Shown: in pieces, positions 9,871-22,672 of the stretch
Numbering within the stretch: position 1 is the stretch's first letter
Layout: the number at the start of each line of letters is the position of its first letter
DNA from: Botryosphaeria dothidea
Taxonomy: Eukaryota; Ascomycota; Dothideomycetes; Botryosphaeriales; Botryosphaeriaceae
Direction: 5' to 3'
Length of the DNA stretch: 64,000 nucleotides
Assembly: GCA_011503125.2 (NCBI GenBank)
Contig: WWBZ02000033.1
Location: 1,488,001 to 1,552,000, forward strand
Position numbers and translations under genes: made by a program
Notes under the pieces: generated by a model
Database searches by the model: none
Seen by the model: only the letters and a program-made list of their open reading frames with translations
Told to the model about the DNA's origin: nothing

Positions 9871-10785
9871 TTCGAGGATGTTGTAGAAAGAATGCACCCT
9901 TGCTGGTGGGCGGGGCTTGGAAGGCGACAAGATATAACAAGCACAAATGTTAGTCGAGTTGGGAGCAAGCCTAAATATATTTGCAAGTCCAAGAAAGCTT
10001 GTGATTTCTAGTCTGCGCCGACTTTCCTAAATTGTATAGCTTGCTTCGCCGCCTTGAGTGCATGCTGTGCTGTGCCCTCTAGTTGGCGTGAGAAGCGTCG
10101 GAATCGTATTTCGACGTCAGAAGAGGCATGATGTACAGTACAAGCCCCTCGTTTTAGGTTACCGGTAAGTACCATGCCCTAACAGCGCTCAGCCCCTTCA
10201 AGAAACACCTCGTACGGTACACACAAGCTAATAAAAGCTGAATGCTGACTTCTGCGGACCAGCTCTCTCAGTGCAGTGAGGCCCCTTTAATTGATTGATG
10301 GTTCTCCGCTGCGCATTGGACCAAAGCGCTGTTGCAGGCTGCAAAATTTGGGTCTGCACAGCCCTGATTACTTACGTGGCTCTCGTATTTCGTAGCGTTG
10401 TGGAGTCGCTTAGAGCGCTACTTTTGGGGTCATCGACCATCCGTGCGCGAGATAATTCTGCTGCCTAATACCACGCCGTGAAACTTTCCCGCACGCCGGA
10501 GCTACTACTACAGTGAAATGAAAGGCAAGGCAGACTTATCTTTTCGCATCGTCTGCTTGCAGCCTCAAGAAACAAACATGCACACAAACGAAAGCATCGC
10601 CGCCCATTTCACCCTGATCACTAACCTAGAGGCTTCCTGCGAAAGAATTGTATTGATGCATCTATGTACATGATGTCGCTAAATGAATGTAGTTGCACGA
10701 TCCTCAAGAATATCTCTTGCCGGTCACGATAAGCGAGTGTACGACCTCAAGCAACGGCCAACCACCTTGCGGCTGCAGGAATCTC
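9871..10785. other. Intergenic, nothing recognised
   Basis: Upstream of the AIM6-like gene and downstream of the AA1-like gene. Only short spurious frames; no RNA gene or repeat seen. Confidence 0.6.
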
Positions 10786-11292
10786 TTAGCAGAAATCTCC
10801 CTGGTCGGACAACTGAATTCCAATGCTGGAGACGCTCCAGCCGTCACCGAGGCCACTCGGACTGAGGGAGCTCTGTCCGCTAAGACAACCTCCGCTATAA
10901 AATCATTAGCAACAACTCAAATCCAATAACAATAGACAGTGTTCTGGAACTCAGGAATTATGTGGCTGGGAACCAGTAGGCTAGTGTGTTCTGGTTACTC
11001 ACCTATCAAAACGGCCTTTGATGTACAGGTTCGCATTGGTTTTATCGAGACGGAACTGCGTCTGCTTATCGTCGCAGTCGTACCAAACGTCTTCCAGGAG
11101 GGAGTCATCTCGGGTGCAGGTGGTATAAGTGCCGCCAGAGGAGAAAGAGAACGTGACGTAGTTCACGTAGTTGCCCGTCGGGACCGTGGTGTAGTAGAAG
11201 TTCTGCACTTGGGCTTGCTCAACCGGCCACGCCCTCGCCGTGTTGGTAGTGGTCAAAGCAAGGGGCAGAACGTAGAAGGTGAGAGAGCGCAT
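10786..11292 (-). CDS. Small secreted cysteine protein, AA1-like (Alt a 1 family)
   Basis: Two exons, 11292-11003 and 10894-10786, with a 108-bp intron (GTGAGT...TTTATAG; branch-like GCTAATG). Joined product 132 aa, ending in Cys. Residues 1-20 form a signal peptide (MRSLTFYVLPLALTTTNTAR). The mature part has four Cys, enough for two disulfides. The block FSFSSGGTYTTC, then LLEDVWYDC and QFRLDKTNANLYIKGRFD, follows the F...L.C...LED..WY.C...F.F pattern of Alternaria Alt a 1 and Verticillium PevD1/Hrip2 proteins, beta-barrel proteins of plant-associated fungi (allergen or elicitor). The match is pattern-based, so family membership is likely rather than certain; a generic secreted effector-like protein is the alternative. 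Confidence 0.62.
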
Positions 11293-13377
11293 GGTTTCTG
11301 GATATTAAAGCGTTGAAGTTGTATGGGATCGAGTATAGAAATGTGATTATAATACTTGTGTTTGGAAAGATTCAGTGACTTGATGGATTCGACTTCTTCA
11401 TGAACTCCGCTGAATAAATAGTCGATTATCCCTAAAAATACATATTGTCATAAGACCAAACGATACGAATGCGATGAAGCATAAAAGCGATGGCCAGCGG
11501 CAGTGGTCCATCTGCCGTGTTTCTTGGACAGAAGACGAGAACAATGGACCGCTAAAGACCAGTTGAGCCAGGAATACCGCCACCGTCTATCGTATTTTAA
11601 CTCGAGTATTACGTTGTGGATTGTGCGCAGCCCGAGAGCTAACACAAACACCCGGACCGCCTCGATCCGGTCGCACCAATAATTGGGGATCGTGCGGTCA
11701 TTAGGGTTTGTACTATTCTGTCTTCTGGAAAATCACCAGAGCTTGTTCCAAAATGTGTAGAGCACTTAATTCTCGAATCAATTCAGAGCTTTCGAAGTCA
11801 ACGTCTGTACATATTTGGCCTTCATTGCTTGCTTCAAAGCTAATTACGCTCTTTGGAAGGGCTGGAAGCGCTCATCAAGGACGCGGAAAATGTAACGGCG
11901 TACCGATAATCCACAAGCCAATCATAGACAGAACTTAAAGTCTGAGGTATTTGTCCCTGGTACTAGTGACATTCCACATCAGTTTCATCCGGGTTATTAC
12001 GGGTGGTAACGTATAGCACACCAAATATAGCATTCGGCAAGAGGCGCGTAGTCAGTGCATCACCTAAGTGGTCGACCAAACAGCCGTAGCACAAAATTCC
12101 GACCCATCAAGTTCCGACCCAATCGGGTAGCATGTCGTGTTGGTAGGGGTAGACTCAAATTCACGGAATGTTCGGCTTCGAGGAACATTCTCTCTCCATC
12201 TCTCCAATCCCTCTCGTGTTCGCTGACCTACATATGATATGAAACTTTGGGATTCTCACAGATCATCAGACACAGAGTTTATGTGCGTACATGCGAATAC
12301 CGGTGACACAAAATCATGAGTTCCATCACTGTGAATAGAATATTGATCTTCGGAATCTGCTCCTGCAGATGAAATGCTCCGGCCCGATTGAGCGAATTGA
12401 TGACCTTCACATGGTCAGCTCGACAGATTAGAAACGGAGGAGAGTTCTTCATTATGATACTTATCCGGTGGTCATCTATCTTACTAAATACAATAAACAT
12501 GTGCTGTGGTGCTGGAGGTGTTCACCAACATGCTCGAGCCAATTATTTCACTGCCCGAGAGATTCGGGACATGAGAGTCCATCGGAATTGATAACTGGGC
12601 TCTCAAATGTGTCGGCCGATACGACCGAGGTCCATGCAGGCCAATGCCGGATACGGCAGTCCCAGCAACCGGGATTTATAATTCTGAACAAGCAAATCCT
12701 TGGGTTGACTCCGGCACGCCCGGAGCGAATCTAGTCCCGGATTCAGAAGGATTCATGCGGGCCAATCATCTAACGAAGTCAGAATTCGAGGCACCATAAG
12801 TGGCCTACGTCCGTCCCGAGTTGCTTGATCGGGTGAAGTGGTCACTCGGACAGGATTTTGTGGGCGACGAATCACAATCCCCGCACGCCGCACATACCCG
12901 GAGTCTTTCGTGTTCCGGCCGACAGGCGTCGTCTCAGCTCCTCAACCTTTCCCATCTAATGCCTCAGATGCAGTTCTTCCGCGGAGCAGCGTAGCGACGG
13001 TTTTGACTCATTGAAACAGAATTCCCAACTTCGCGCACAGCGTTACCCTCCAGGACAGAAAAAAGGTCTCAAGTAGTGTCCCACCTAGGTGAAAGTTATC
13101 GTGGTCAAAGTTGTTCTCAATTTATTTCAGTTCTCCAGCTTATGCATAAATTCAAAGCATTTTGACTGAAGCTTGATCAAAGTCAGCCTCGTCTTCAACT
13201 TCGATAATGCTTTTCTGTGAGTACTAGCTGCATTCTACATCCAATGGACAGCTTTGCGGACATGTAGAGACTACTCAGCTTATTGCCAACGCATAGTTCT
13301 GATTGGTTTGAGTAGCACGATCAATCTGTCTATCTCTGAACCTCCTCTCGAAATCTCTGGCGAATATGTCGCGTATA
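11293..13377. other. Long intergenic region, nothing recognised
   Basis: Two kilobases with only short frames (up to 88 codons) in all phases and normal dinucleotide content. I could not match any to a protein family. A relic of an older gene is possible but not demonstrable. Confidence 0.5.
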
Positions 13378-15123
13378 CTACCAGCCGACGTAGCAGCAGA
13401 GGCCCATGAATCCAGTTGCGAATGATCCCATGACGGTCCAATTGTTGCTGGAGTTTCTCTGTTCACTCGCGTCCGATGCAACGTCGATCTTGCCTGAATA
13501 GATGTCCAGCCAGAAACCTGCATTTACATAGCATATGCAAATGCGAAAGACCCCGATTATCTGCATGGGCGTTCCTCCAATAGCAGAGACAAGGGAGCAG
13601 AACAGGAGGGCTGACTTGAGAGTGAATAGCAACCAGCGCCTCCAGCTACTTCTTTTTGGTGGCTTCTCTGGATCGGCATCGTGCTGCATTATGGTTTGAA
13701 TGACAGCTATGAGTGCGAGCAGAATCTGCGAGCCCGCATAGACCATGAACGTCAGGGACCGGCATCCCCATCCGATGGGCGGAGTCCCATACGCAACAAA
13801 AGCGCCTGCCAATGCAGGAAGCGAGATGAGGCTGAACGTCGGCAGGTAGAGGAAGAAGATCCACTGCTACCACTTGATGTTAAAGTGCTCCCTGCACTCC
13901 CCGTTCTCATTCCAATTGTTGCACGACTTTACCCATCGCATTTTGTTCCGGCCCCGGTCCCACATGTAGACGGGCTGGTAGCGGGTCTCGTAGGCATCCT
14001 TCCACCCCACCAACTCCATGTACCATTTTCTTGATTTTGGAGATGGGGGAAGGCCAACGATGGCTGCTGCTGTACTTGGGTTGTTGCTAGCGAGGAGACA
14101 ACCGGCAACAATGGCCACGTGAGGGATAATCATCCATTCAACGCCAAAGGCCAAAGATATCGCAGCGTCCTGATCACTTGGGTCGTTCCGTAGATCAAGG
14201 ATGATATATACGAATGATCCCGAGTAGAAGAGAACAGGTGCTCCTACGATCGATCCGAAGGCCATCTGAGAATCCATCGCGTCTCGAAGTTTCTCCTGTC
14301 GTTGGTTCCTCGGTGCACATATAAGTTTGTTGGTGAGCTCCGCCAAGGGATTGGCCTGTATTGCGTGACCTATGGCACGCTCAGGAGTGCGTGTGGGTCT
14401 GACTCTGGATTCCGCAAATGACCGTTCCCGTACTCCACCGCCTGTCCCATACTCCTGTGCACCCCGGAGTTCGATGTCACTCCGATGATCTAAGTCGAGG
14501 TGTATATTGCCGCATACGACGGTGACCAGAAACTCAAGGGAATCTCTCTCCTCCAAGTCATGTCTTTTCTTGTCAAGCCAGCACAGGACGCGATGGTCAA
14601 GAAGAGCCTCGTACAGCCCTGAAACCATCATGGGCGCCGCATCGATGACTATCGCACCGATCCAGATCGTCGTGTCCATGAACAACAAAGCCGCAGCAAA
14701 CAATTGCTTGAGCAGAGAAACGAGAACCCATCGCCATGATGGATCGGAATTGTCGACAAAGTCAAAGTCGATATGCCGCATTCGAGGAATAGTCATAGCG
14801 AAGATGACGGACAGCAAGATGAATTGCACCAGAGGCGCTGCCCATTGTCCCGGCTCATTTGCTTGTGAGCGGCCGATGCCCCCGCAGTTGTCTTTGCACA
14901 ACCCATAGCTGACGTGCGCCTTTGGAGACGGCGGCTTCGAGGCATCGTACTTCGCTCGACAATTCACTCGAGGGAATACGGGATCCACAAGTGCGAACTG
15001 ATTCTGTACGATTTCGCAGCAAATAGCTTGGTTGTATGCTGCAAGCGCCGTTTTGTCAAAGAAAACAAAGCTTGCTAGGAGCAGCGGAAGTCTCCAGCAA
15101 AGCAAATGTTGAAGAGCCGTCAT
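13378..15123 (-). pseudogene. Polytopic membrane protein of unknown function with one in-frame stop
   Basis: From ATG 15123 one frame runs 582 codons to 13378, interrupted by a single TAG at 13867-13869 (after NIKW, before QWIFFLYLP). The protein starts with a signal peptide or signal anchor (MTALQHLLCWRLPLLLASF), has a Cys-rich luminal segment, then several membrane helices near residues 97-117, 135-165 and 290-350. The part after the stop adds three or four more helices in the same frame and starts with a good helix, so it belongs to the same protein. Readings: a Tyr-to-stop type mutation, sequencing error, read-through, or a 39-bp intron (GTAGCA...TTCAG) that would remove the stop in frame but also half of a helix. 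I do not recognise the family. Confidence 0.55.
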
Positions 15124-16987
15124 TTCTCCAACGGAAATCTGAAACGTTATACGAAGTCAAGAGACAGAAGACTATGGGTACTCCATCAACTGGCAAGAAG
15201 CCATGGTCTTATAAGGAGTCTCCATGAGCGAGTTGAAAAGATAGACGAGGTCGAAGGCAACTAACTCGACAGGAGGCAACTTAACGGCAATTGATAACGG
15301 AAGCACTCTTGGACGCCACTCACGAACGTGTGCATTTTTACTTGATATTATTCCAGTCCGCCACATGAACTGTTCCTTCAAGGCATACTTGATTGAAATT
15401 TTTCTTTTGACGGAGGCTGTGGACGCACCGGCTGAAACATCTTCTTATCTACAGCCAATATCACCTCACCATACGTATGCAGCTTCTGGTCAAAGCTTAT
15501 GGCTTGTATGCAAGCTATTCCTACGAGCCGCGTATCCTTGATGTTTGGTTGACTACTCGGGCAGTGTTGTGCCGCGAAAGAAAGATGCTTTCATTCTCTG
15601 TGGGCATTGCGCTTCGAGGATGCAGGACCAAATTCGATGCAGTATACAGGGGTACAAACGCAATTTCTCAGCCAATTAATTATGGTCCAAGTGTTGACTG
15701 GCGGGTTGGGCAAGGTACATGCAATGAGATAAAGAAGCACGTCAAATTTGGCCAGTAGAGCTGTGAAGGAGGTGTGAACTTTGGCCGTACCAATGCAATA
15801 AACACTTTCGGTATTTTCATTCAGATAAGGCCTCTATTCCTTTCACAACAATGTCTTACTACTATTGTTTCAGCCTCGGCTGACAGAGTTGAACGGTCAA
15901 GGATGCAGGGGGTTCTCAGCCCCACTCAAGCCCACCGAAGCTCAGCAGGTAAAGCAACCAATAGAAGGCTTATTTGAAAGCCCCTGTCTTTTTCTAGAAA
16001 CAATTCCGAACCCGCATTGATAGCCTTTCAGTCTGACTTGAAGCTGATAGTTATAGAGGCACTGTCGTTGGTCAGGGGCTTGTGCAACTACACTTGATAC
16101 GACTGTGCAACCTATACAATTACCGCCATCGCAATTCCTCAATGGTCGCCGATGCTGCGCGACTTCAATACTCGTCTACCAAACTTCCCCTGATATTCAA
16201 AAAATAGCCTTTATTTAGTGAGCTCAATAATCTCCGACATAATGGTAGAATTTCTTCTGCCGCAAGACTTCGTACTCGTTAGATAGGAATGTGGGACGCC
16301 GCAAGCTTATGCGTCTGACGATGGTGGCGCCGCTGTAGATTAGGGTCAGTTGAAGCGGCACGTAAAGCTTCAGAGAGTCCGGCTTGATCGACGAAGCCTC
16401 TTGCAGGCAATGGTCTCTGTGTGCGCGTCGAAACTTGATTGGCTCGGCTCTAGGCTTCAGTGGCTTCACATGATGCAAGAGGCTTTCTGTTTAACTTTAA
16501 GCTTTTTACTTAGGTATTATTCTCTGAAAAAGCCTAGGACTCAGTAGCGTTGAGGTGGCGATACTTGGCGTAGTGTTGAACTTCATGATTTACCTTCAAG
16601 CGCCATAGGGACCCTGTGAAGCATTAATTTCTACCATGATACAACTTCTCTATATGCAAGAACGAGCTCCAGGCTTGGAGATATATTGGAATACTCTATT
16701 TCAGTGTTGTTAATCACGTGACAATATTTGCAGGCGTGAAGTCCTTTGCGGCGCCATTGACTATTGTAGTGACTGCGTTGAGAGTGTAGATTGTATTCAT
16801 AACAATTTATCTCTCCGACTCCCGATTCCTCTGTCTTCGGAGCCTCTAGCCGCACCCTGACTCTAGGAAACCAGTGCTTCCTACACAGTGGGAAATATCG
16901 CAATTGTCTGAGCCCAGCCACCGACACGCAAAAAGAAAAATCTGGCGGATCCTCAGGTGGCACTCGAAGCTTTGCGCAAGAGCCCTA
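15124..16987. other. Intergenic, nothing recognised
   Basis: Upstream of the membrane-protein gene and downstream of the MFS gene. Only short unsupported frames; no repeat seen. Confidence 0.5.
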
Positions 16988-18643
16988 CTAAGTTGCGGCA
17001 CTCTTTGGCTCCACCTTCACCTCAGTAGTGTCGCTGTCCTCACTCGACTCCACGGTCCTGGAGTTGGCAATATCCGACGCTCCGTTGCCAAAGTGCCTCA
17101 GCACAAGCCACGCAGGCCAGATGGCAATGGTCCACAGCACGAACGTGAAGTAGACGCCTCCAACCTCGGCAAACAGAGGCAGCGAGGTCAGGCCGTAGCT
17201 CACAGCTTGCCAGGCGGATTCGGTTCCGCGGAGCAACGCGGCGTACCTGATGACCTCCTCCTCGCCTTCGGCCAGGTTGGTAACGATGAAGTACCTTCCA
17301 CGTTGTGAGTCTTTCAGCACAGATGAGATGGCATAGCACTTACAGGAACAGGTAGTTCAGCTGGAACCCGATCGTGAGGAAGATGTAGACAGCGAATGCG
17401 GCACCGAAGTAAGAATCGTCCCAATCATACGTCGGCCGGGTATGGCGGAATTTCGATACGAGGATCGTGGCCCAAGTCCACCAGGCGCCCTGGAGGACGA
17501 CGAGCACAAAGAATGTGCTTCTCGTGCGCATCTTGAGAGACACCTTGGAGTGGTCGAGCCAATGCTTGGAAATGTTTAGCCTTTCACTTGACCGCGTGAG
17601 GAACTCCAACTTACACCCAAAACGTTGCCGGAGATGACCGCAACGATGCCAGAGAGGAAGGATCCCAGTGCCCTGGAGCGGACGGTGAACCAGGCTGGTT
17701 TCTGTGAGCTTGTATATATCATGATACGCCAGAGGCGCAACTTACTCGCCAGATAGGTGAAGAAGACCGCCTCCGAGAAGACCGCCTGACCGATGAAGAG
17801 AATGACCAGAAGGAATTTCGGGGTGAAGAAGTTCCGAGTCGTCGCCCTAATCTCGTACCACGGGTTCTCGACAATCGACAAGCTGACCTTCTTACCGTCC
17901 TTCCTTTCAACAGCAGCCGGCTTGTTCAGTAGCAACGCAACAAACGGTCCCAGCGCCTGAATGGTGATGAACACGATGTAGACAGTGTACGAGACTTTCC
18001 CTGCTTTGTTGTTCTCTGCATTGATACCGAGATTGATGGCGCCGCCCAGGATCTGGCCGGACAGGCGGTAGGTGAGCCAGTAGCCCAGAGCTTTGCCCCG
18101 GTTCCAGGGCTCTGGGTATGCGATAGCAATGGCGGCCTCAGCCATCCAGAACACGCCCGCGGATATGCCGCAGAGGGCGGCGCCGAAGAGCATCAACCAG
18201 TTCGTGCCGTATCGGTTGTTGGTGTAGAGACCCGCGGCGAAAGGAGCATAGCCGAGGCTGAACGTAGGTTAGCTGCCGTGGGTCAATGGTAAACAGATGG
18301 CACACGCACGTTCCGAAGATCAACGACCCTTTGATGCCGATGTAGTGGACAATGACGCTCGAGAAGTAGCAGGAGACCACCATGAGACAGAACGTCAGTG
18401 CATTGGCGGCGTTGACGACTTTCGGCGAGGCCGCGCCTCCGGCGCCGAGCGAATTCATGGCAATCCAAATACCGGGAGCCGACAGATTGCAAAGGCCAAG
18501 AATTGTCATGTTATAGAAGGTTGAGCGGTACCATCTCACTATCAATCAAAAGTCAGCTTGGTCGAAGTCTGGGTATGGTCAGGCAACTGCTTACCAGGGT
18601 AGCGCTCACCCTGCGGGGGGAGAGCTGTTGTGTCTGCCGCCAT
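16988..18643 (-). CDS. MFS transporter, UNC93-like
   Basis: Six exons: 18643-18595, 18538-18310, 18257-17746, 17694-17615, 17564-17344 and 17294-16988. All five introns are 49-56 bp with GT...AG ends, and the sum gives 465 aa with no stop. Features: short N-terminus, about eleven membrane helices, YRSTFYNMTILGLCNLSAPG in the first helix, Gly-rich SLGAGGAA after it, RSRALGSFLSG in the middle and a long acidic tail (SSEDSDTTEVKVEP). These match the fungal UNC93-like (DUF895) branch of the major facilitator superfamily. The substrate is unknown. In the fourth junction the acceptor is the CCAG at 17695-17698; the nearer CACAG would shift the frame. Sits 3' of the FAD monooxygenase on the same strand, so joint function is possible but not shown. 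Confidence 0.85.
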
Positions 18644-19371
18644 GGTGGATCGGCTTTAACGAGATTGGCGGTTGCGAAATTCAGAGGTAGAGATGGAGAG
18701 GAGATTCCAGCATCAGCTCTATGTGGAAGTTGGATTTCTCCATCTTTTTATGTTTGGGATGACCTTTTGGCATCTGATTACGGAGTCACAGACCATTATG
18801 GTGTCAGAAAAAAAAAATCGTACTAGCTCAGCGCCACGTGCGACTGGGAAGTTCCACTACTTATTCAGGTGAAGAGGCACATTAATTCACATGCTGGCTG
18901 TTAGTGATCGCCGGAGACTGGTTAAGCAATGATATAGCGTAAGTTTTGCACAAAAATATATGGATCTGTCGCGGATCGTGTATTTAACCGCCACAATGAT
19001 GGCCGGAACATCGGATAAGAAGCTTGAATTGGCCTTGAAAATGCTGTGTTGAGTCCGACACAGCAGGGGTTGTGGTCGCGAAATCGTTTGGCTACAGCAC
19101 GTCATTCCCCTTCAGTGTTGCGGTACGAAAGCCAACTCGAGCCACCAACAGCAAAAGTGGGATCAGGTATCAGCCACCGCCAATGGAGAAATCCAAACAT
19201 GACATGTGTATCATTATTGAAGAGATAAGTTTGATAAGCTTCTGAGCCTACGCGAGTACACTTTTGTTCCGAAAGACTCGGCATCTGAATTGCGCGCGAG
19301 GGCCGCAACAGAAGTGCCCAATCAGAAGGATATGGATACTTTCAGCAGTGTTTCGCACCCTCCTTCGCCCC
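18644..19371. other. Intergenic, promoter of the MFS gene and 3' flank of the monooxygenase
   Basis: No coding signal or repeat recognised; a short A run lies near 18809. Confidence 0.5.
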
Positions 19372-22006
19372 TCAAAGAGTCTGTTTGTCTTTCAGCTCTG
19401 GCCGAGCCATTCTCTCTTCACGCCACTTCCAGAACGCTGCCGTTGCGGCACCTGGTCCAACTAGCGTATATCCTACGACCAGCAAGGCGACCGCCTTGAG
19501 AAATGGCACCCGGGAGATGCCGACCCTTCGCATGTCCATAACGTTCATTACGGACCAAAGGAAGGTTGCCGAGACGACCAATAACAAGTCGAATTTGAAG
19601 AAGATGGCCATCCCGGCTCCCACTGTCGAAACATGACTCTTCGGGCTCCACGGAACAAAAGCGCCGAAGATCGTCAGGTCTGAAAATACGCCCAAAAGTG
19701 CCAAAGTTCCAACATGGACTCCTGCCGCAAGAAAGAAAAGACTGTTATACAGCCGCTTTAAGTGGGGCAGATCAAGCTCTTGGTAGTCCTCTACTGGTGC
19801 TTTCCTTTTTGGTGCCGCGTCGGTTCCTGAAGTCAGAATTCTAGACAGGGTTTCCGTGAGGAAGACAACCAGGATGGGTGTGATTTGCCAGAAGGCAATG
19901 GTCTCTTGTGCGTAGGGCTCACTACCATTAAGCGAGACTAGCAGTGCAGACGGAGCAACGAATCCGAGGAACAAAGCTGGCAGGATGGCCTTGCTGGTCG
20001 ACTGAGGAATGTAGCGTTCGGCGGGCATCCAGTACGAAGTGCTTTCCGAGTTGAAGAAGAAGACCAGGGCGTACAGCGGTAGTATCAATCCAAGGCCAAA
20101 GAGCTGACCTGCTGCAGTCCAAAGACTGGGGCTATTCCATCAAAATGTCAGCCACTGGACACCAAGAGCTTACGCTTGAGCAAACAATACCTCCATATCA
20201 AAGACCAGATGTTTCGCTTCCTGTAGCCTTCCACGACCAGCAGAGCTAGCACGGGGACGAAGACAGACATCAAGAAATATATGGCCTGCAATTTGCTCTC
20301 AAGTCCGGCCGCGCCTGCGACCACAGGCAAAAATACAGCAGTCAGAGCCCGAAGCAAGCGGTCTATTTTCGGGAATCTCTCAGCCTCGAACACAGACCCG
20401 AGAGCTAGATTTCCCACGTCGGGTATGTATCCGCTCTCGACGGTGCTCCTCACGAGGGGAAACGCTCCATTGATATTGCCCACAATGAACAGCGTATAAA
20501 CTCCGGTTCCGACCAGTCCAGACATCATCGCAAAAACAATGGCATTCAAAAGTTTACTCCTTGGTGTGGGTTGGCGCAGTAGCTCGTCCTCGTACGGCAG
20601 AGCCCGGGGCTTCTTTGGGGTCGCAAGTGTATCAAAGCTAGCTGCTCCAGGGTATGCACTGGACAGTAAGCGCAGTGCAGCGCCGGATCCCATTGCTGGA
20701 TAGATGTATCGGTTGAAAAGCTTCAGCGTCGGGGTTTCCATGGCGAAACGGTATTGCGTTTGCTGCGATACGTTCACAAGCGCGGTTGCACGCGGCTGCC
20801 TCGATGCCTGCGTTGCGGAGAACATGGATTCGATTGCTGTGGAAGGGATGGTCGAGGATTGTTCATACGCGTTCAGGAGTGACACTAGGTTATTCATGAG
20901 GGTGGCGCATGTCTCCATTGCTGACATGCCACCCAGGCCGATGATGGGATTGAACTTATGGACTGCATCACCGACGACTATGCATCGTTGCGAATGCCAG
21001 GTGTTGAGAACGCCCTCATGTAGAGGAGTGCACACAGTCATGGTTTTTCGTTTGTACAGATCTGAGAACTTCACAGTCTCGGTAATGGCGTTGTCCCCAT
21101 ACTTGCGGGCCGTTTCGGTCTCATCTCCTGCGTCGTAAGGTGGAAGGTCTTGGCCATGGTAGGTCGAGCCTGTGTTCATAAACAGACACCAGTAGGTCCG
21201 ATCATTTGGTCCTGATGCTGCAAACAAAGAGGATCCTTCGTTGGTGACGTGGTGAAGTGTGTCATCTGATATCCCGGGGACCTTCTCTGAGATTCCAAAC
21301 AAACAACGGTATTGGACAGGGAGATCATCTGCATAAACGGTTAGACTGAACATTTTCACATTCATGGAATATCGACGTATGTCACCTTTTTTGAGTTTTG
21401 GGTTCTTTGCTGCGGCATTTTGCCATATCGTCTGTCCAACTGTACTGTGAATCCCGTCTGCGCCTATCAGGATGCTCCCTTCAAATGTGGTCCCATCCTG
21501 ACAGGCAACAGTAACGCCGTTGGCGGTCTCCTCGATAGTGGTGACACGTTTGGACGTCAGAACTCTGTGTTTCTGACTGATGTGCTCATAGAGCGCTTCG
21601 ATGACCATTCGTCGCTCAAAGAATATCATCGGGTAGCCATGTCTGCAATTTCACAACCTTTAAGCCGCGCGTCCAGTCTCAAATTCCTGAGTACGTTGAC
21701 ATACCTCTGGATGAGATGATGCTCCAAGTCTTTCACGTGAATCAAGACCTTTCCATTCGAATCCCGGATGATAAAATTGTCGGTCGTGCGGTCCACTTTC
21801 GCAAGTATGTCCTCATAGCATCCAAGTTGATCCAGAATGCGAAATCCGTTGGGCAGGACGGCAATGCTTGCGCCCTTCTGCGGTGCGATCTCCGGGTAGG
21901 CTTCGAGGACGAGGAAGTCGATGCCATTTTTCTCCAGGGCGAGCGCCAGAGTAAGTCCGGCAATGCTGCCGCCAGCGATGACGACTCTGAAGGGCTTTTC
22001 CGCCAT
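19372..22006 (-). CDS. FAD-dependent monooxygenase fused to a polytopic membrane domain
   Basis: Four exons: 22006-21705, 21642-21386, 21328-20191 and 20131-19372 (introns 62, 57 and 59 bp, branch-like CTAAC/CTGAC in two). Joined length 818 aa. N-terminal half (about 1-450) is a PaxM/salicylate-hydroxylase-type class A flavoprotein: Rossmann [19 protein letters not shown] at about 8-26, [11 protein letters not shown], and the ribityl-binding [20 protein letters not shown]. The C-terminal half has about nine or ten hydrophobic helices, with [18 protein letters not shown] in a loop, a Lys/Asp-rich cytosolic insert, and a basic tail. The 57-bp intron is in frame, so a gene caller might miss it. 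The reaction is unknown; such enzymes epoxidise or hydroxylate lipophilic substrates, often in meroterpenoid pathways. The helix half could be a cyclase or only an anchor. Confidence 0.82.
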
Positions 22007-22672
22007 GGTTCCCGGGGCTGCGGAGGCGCGGAGCTGTGGGAAGCAGGGTCGCTGGCGGCTGAATCTTATTATCTGGCCGCATCCAGGGTGGTGGGGCCAC
22101 CGCGTGGCAGATTTGCTGTGCAGCACATTTTCACGCAAGGCTCGGTGCGCATCGGCGATACTATTCAGCCTGTAGCACTGCGAGCTCTCCGAGGCGGTGT
22201 GGTTGGAGACGTGAAGGGCAAAAAGTGGGGTGGAGACCAGCGTGCCATAACACTAAGGCGAGAGATTACAGTCACTAGGTTGTGCGGGAGCGAATGAGAG
22301 CCCTTGCAGGTCAAGGATCTTGTCACGGCGCAGTGTGCCTGCTTCATTGAGCGGTGCTGGTTGCGTGTTCAATATTGACTCGTGCAGATAAGGCGATTCA
22401 GGCCTTTAAAACAGCACCCTGCCCCGCCAGTAAATAAGACGGCAATGCTGACATGCGCTCGAGAAAAGAATCCCCGAGGGTGAATATCAGTCGTATGTCA
22501 ATTCGATTCCACAGAGCACGCGCAAAGTACGCATATACGATAGCTCAAGAACGCAGCTCTATCCCTGTCTCCCTTCTACGGTGCCTGTTCTAGTCTAGTC
22601 TAGCCTTCTACTATCCAGCTCTATTGTACCATTGAACGTAAAGAAAATTCGTTGAGCAACATCAAAACATAA
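22007..22672. other. Intergenic, promoter of the monooxygenase and 3' flank of the methyltransferase
   Basis: No gene or repeat recognised. Confidence 0.5.

Noticed and set aside
13831..13869. A 39-bp intron removing the stop in the membrane protein
   Set aside because: Possible by phase, but it is shorter than every other intron here and would remove most of a well-formed membrane helix. Kept only as an alternative.
17650..17750. Alternative acceptor CACAG for MFS intron 3
   Set aside because: It shifts the frame; the CCAG a few bases downstream gives a family-like join and an exact codon total.
16988..22006. MFS transporter plus monooxygenase as a secondary-metabolite cluster
   Set aside because: No backbone synthase, prenyltransferase, P450 or regulator is adjacent. 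Two genes are not enough to call a cluster.
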